This document shows positions 6,531 through 8,813 of a DNA stretch of 8,813 nucleotides, in pieces. Under the pieces are notes generated by a model, which was given only the letters and a program-made list of their open reading frames with translations, did not search any database and had not been told where the DNA came from. Origin of the DNA: JBBDWZ01 sp050732575 (lineage in GTDB: Bacteria > Gemmatimonadota > Gemmatimonadetes > Longimicrobiales > RSA9). The position numbers were made by a program, and so were the translations under genes. The stretch's first letter is position 1, and every line of letters begins with the position of its first letter. The stretch spans positions 1 to 8,813 of the forward strand of contig JBOHRF010000212.1 in assembly GCA_050732575.1 (NCBI GenBank), read 5' to 3'.

Positions 6531-8807
6531 ATGGCGCCAGGCCGACACGTTCCCGTGGTCGTGCTGCTCTGCGGCGCGCCGCTGCTCATCGCCTTCGCGC
6601 TCCGCCAGCAGGATTCCTTCGATGCGCTAGCGCGCGCATCGCTGGCTCGTATCGACGGCCGCGTCACCGTGACCGGCCTGCGTGACAGCGTGCAGGTGCT
6701 GCGCGATGCGGCGGGCGTGCCGCACATCTACGCGCAGAACGTGGATGACCTGTTCTTTACGCAGGGCTACGTGCAGGCGCAGGATCGGCTGTGGCAGATG
6801 GAGATGTACCGGCGCACGTTTGAAGGCAACCTCGCCGAGATCCTGGGGCCTTCGTATGTAGCACACGATCGAATGGCGCGCCTGCTCAAGTATCGCGGCC
6901 CGTGGGACGATCGCGAGTACGCGCACTACCATCCGGAAGGGAAACGCATCCTGGATGCCTTTGCGCGCGGCGTGAACGCCTTCCTCGCGCAGGCCGGCGA
7001 CAATCTGCCGGTCGAGTTCAAGCTGACCGGAATCCGGCCGCGACCATGGACTGCTGATGTGGCATTGCTGCGCACACAGACCGCCATGCCGGTTGCGGAT
7101 GCACGAGCAGAACTGGCCCTGGCCGATAGTGTGGCGAGATACGGTGTAGCCGAAGCCAACCGGCGCGCGCGTCCGGACCCCTACCGCGATCTGACCGTGC
7201 CGCGTGGACTCGACGCGTCGCTGATCAGTGCCGCGGCACGCGCCAGCCTGGGCGAGCTGCGCACGGGCGTTCCGCGCCCTGCGTTGCTGCCCCAGTACCA
7301 GCGCTGGATCAGCGCATTGCCTTCCGAGAATCGTGGTGCGCAGGAGAATTCGCCGGGCAGTAATAACTGGGTAGTGAGCGGAAAGCTGACCCAAAGCGGG
7401 AGTGTCATTGTCGCCAACGATCCGCATCGCAACGTGTCCAACCCCAGCATCCGCTACATCCTGCACCTGGTGGCACCCGGCTGGAACGTGATCGGCGCTA
7501 CCGAGGCGCCGCTGCCGGGCGTGCTCATCGGTCACAACGGACGCATTGCCTGGGGTCTCACCATCGTGGGTACCGATCAATCGGATGTGTACGTGGAGGA
7601 AGTCAATCCGGCCAATCGCAACCTGGTGCGCTGGGCCGGCAACTGGGTGCCGCTGCGCGTAGTGCGCGACACGATCCCTGTGAAGGGTGCGGCACCGGTC
7701 GTGGTCGAGCTGAAATACTCGCGCCACGGACCCATCTTCCACGAAGACACGGCGCGCAATGTGGCGTACGCCATGCGCTCCACCATGCACGAGCCGGGCA
7801 GTGCGGGCTACCTGAGCGCCCTGCGTTATCACGCGCTGGACAATTGCCAGCAGTTCCTCGAGGCGCAGCGTTATTACCTGGCTCCCACGGAAAACATGAT
7901 CTGCGGCGATGTGCACGGAAACATCGCCTGGCAGGCATCCGCGCTTTCACCCAAACGCTCCGGCTGGGATGGCCGGCTGCCCGTGCCGGGCAACGGCGCG
8001 TTCGAGTGGCAGGGCTTCCGTGCCGACCTGCCACGCGAACTCAATCCCGAGCGCGGCTGGATCGCCACCGCCAATCACAACATTCATCCGCCCAACTACG
8101 ATCCGCCGCTCTTTTTCAAGACCGGCAATTCGTATCCGCGCTTCGATCGTCTGGCCGAAGTATTGTCCAAAGGCACCAGGTTCACAGTGCAGGACTTCGA
8201 GCGGCTGCAGCACGACGCCTATTCGGCATCTGCCGCGCGTGATGTGGCGCTCTTCCGCGGCTGGACTCCCAGCAAGGCCGAGCTGGAACCGGTGCGCGCA
8301 CTGCTGGAGAGTTGGGACGCGCGCTACGAACGCGCCAGCGCGCCGGCCGCGTTGTACAACTATGTGTCGCGCAACCTGGCCGCCGCGCGTAGCGCCAATC
8401 CGTCATCGCGCGAGCAGCGCAGCGCGCTCGAACAGGCGCTGGCCCGGGGCGTGGCCGCGCTCGAGAACGCACAGGGCGCCAATCCGCAGAACTGGCGCTG
8501 GGGCCGCATCAATCGCAGCGAATTCCCGCATGCACTGGTCAACGCGTACGATATTCCCGCCGTTGAGCGCAGCGGCGGCGCCGGCACCGTGGCCGCGGTC
8601 GGCGCCACCTATCGCCAGATCATCGACCTGGGCAATCTCGACAACTCACGGGCTACCAACACGCCCGGTCAATCCGGTCAGCCGGGCAGTCCGTACTACG
8701 CCAACCTGGCTCGCTCGTTTGCCGAACAGCAGTACTTTCCCTTGCACTACACGCGCGCCAAAGTCGAGGCCGCCACCCAGCACCGCCTGACCTTGCTGCC
8801 TCGTTGA
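6531..8807 (+). CDS. Penicillin acylase family (S45, Ntn-hydrolase) amidohydrolase
   Basis: A 758-residue precursor starting at ATG with GGAAG 5 nt upstream. Residues 8-23 are a hydrophobic export signal (PVVVLLCGAPLLIAFA), so the enzyme should act in the periplasm or outside. The alpha-chain region shows RDAAGVPHIYAQNVDD and FFTQGYVQAQDRLWQMEMYR (54-94). Self-cleavage is expected at Gly276-Ser277 (SPGSNNWVVSG), making Ser277 the new N-terminal nucleophile and a beta chain of 482 residues. Numbered from Ser277, His299 of ANDPH is beta-23, Asp349 and Asp352 of GTDQSD are beta-73 and beta-76 (the calcium ligands of E. coli penicillin G acylase), and the Asn of IATANHN lies near beta-239 to 241, where the oxyanion-hole Asn is expected. 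The C-terminus is complete. The class cleaves amide bonds of acylated substrates such as beta-lactams or N-acyl homoserine lactones; this substrate cannot be read from sequence. It appears monocistronic up to the window edge. Confidence 0.93.
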   Translation: MAPGRHVPVVVLLCGAPLLIAFALRQQDSFDALARASLARIDGRVTVTGLRDSVQVLRDAAGVPHIYAQNVDDLFFTQGYVQAQDRLWQMEMYRRTFEGNLAEILGPSYVAHDRMARLLKYRGPWDDREYAHYHPEGKRILDAFARGVNAFLAQAGDNLPVEFKLTGIRPRPWTADVALLRTQTAMPVADARAELALADSVARYGVAEANRRARPDPYRDLTVPRGLDASLISAAARASLGELRTGVPRPALLPQYQRWISALPSENRGAQENSPGSNNWVVSGKLTQSGSVIVANDPHRNVSNPSIRYILHLVAPGWNVIGATEAPLPGVLIGHNGRIAWGLTIVGTDQSDVYVEEVNPANRNLVRWAGNWVPLRVVRDTIPVKGAAPVVVELKYSRHGPIFHEDTARNVAYAMRSTMHEPGSAGYLSALRYHALDNCQQFLEAQRYYLAPTENMICGDVHGNIAWQASALSPKRSGWDGRLPVPGNGAFEWQGFRADLPRELNPERGWIATANHNIHPPNYDPPLFFKTGNSYPRFDRLAEVLSKGTRFTVQDFERLQHDAYSASAARDVALFRGWTPSKAELEPVRALLESWDARYERASAPAALYNYVSRNLAAARSANPSSREQRSALEQALARGVAALENAQGANPQNWRWGRINRSEFPHALVNAYDIPAVERSGGAGTVAAVGATYRQIIDLGNLDNSRATNTPGQSGQPGSPYYANLARSFAEQQYFPLHYTRAKVEAATQHRLTLLPR

Positions 8808-8813
8808 GTGACG

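Noticed and set aside
6300..6548. A small minus-strand gene in the divergent intergenic region
   Set aside because: It overlaps the acylase start codon and promoter, lacks a ribosome-binding site and has no recognisable motif.
6627..7916. A 429-codon minus-strand open frame inside the acylase gene
   Set aside because: The opposite strand encodes an acylase with all catalytic motifs in frame; the antisense product shows no family features and is a codon-bias shadow.

Overview
The window is GC-rich bacterial DNA, most likely from Gemmatimonadota or a close relative. The call rests on gene style and not on a marker gene. The evidence is a winged-helix/BTAD regulator fused through a membrane segment to TPRs, an OmpA-family-type leader protein with an N-terminal 'YDFVPG' domain, a small lipoprotein with a 'DNREFADMQVYL' domain, and an S45 penicillin acylase-type hydrolase. 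All four are familiar from that phylum; no database search was possible.

Layout, left to right. (1) 1-649, minus strand: N-terminal part of an exported protein, cut by the window edge. (2) 737-3547, minus: a large one-component regulator (wHTH, BTAD, one transmembrane helix, TPRs). It lies 87 bp upstream of the exported protein in the same direction. (3) 3548-3781: non-coding, with a candidate regulator promoter and a large imperfect inverted repeat of GGGTGA units. (4) 3782 to about 4760, minus: C-terminal part of an amidase-signature enzyme that has lost the region carrying the catalytic lysine. (5) 4810-5327, minus: C-terminal part of a geranylgeranyl-reductase-type flavoprotein, split by a -1 frameshift at a short A-run. 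(6) 5328-5745: no recognisable gene, but a promoter-like pair, an 18-bp perfect palindrome and a strong ribosome-binding site all point into the flavoprotein fragment. (7) 5746-6147, minus: a small lipoprotein. (8) 6148-6530: divergent intergenic region with a good promoter for the next gene. (9) 6531-8807, plus: a full-length penicillin acylase-family hydrolase with its catalytic residues in place.

The flanking genes (regulator, exported protein, lipoprotein, acylase) look intact and ordinary. The centre (about 3550-5750) looks like a decayed or rearranged segment where two unrelated enzyme remnants were joined head to tail. I see no mobile element, CRISPR array, tRNA, rRNA or multi-gene defence or biosynthetic system. 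The best leads are the remnant junction, the structured leader feeding a truncated flavoprotein, the GGGTGA inverted repeat, and the membrane-anchored BTAD regulator beside a cell-envelope gene.
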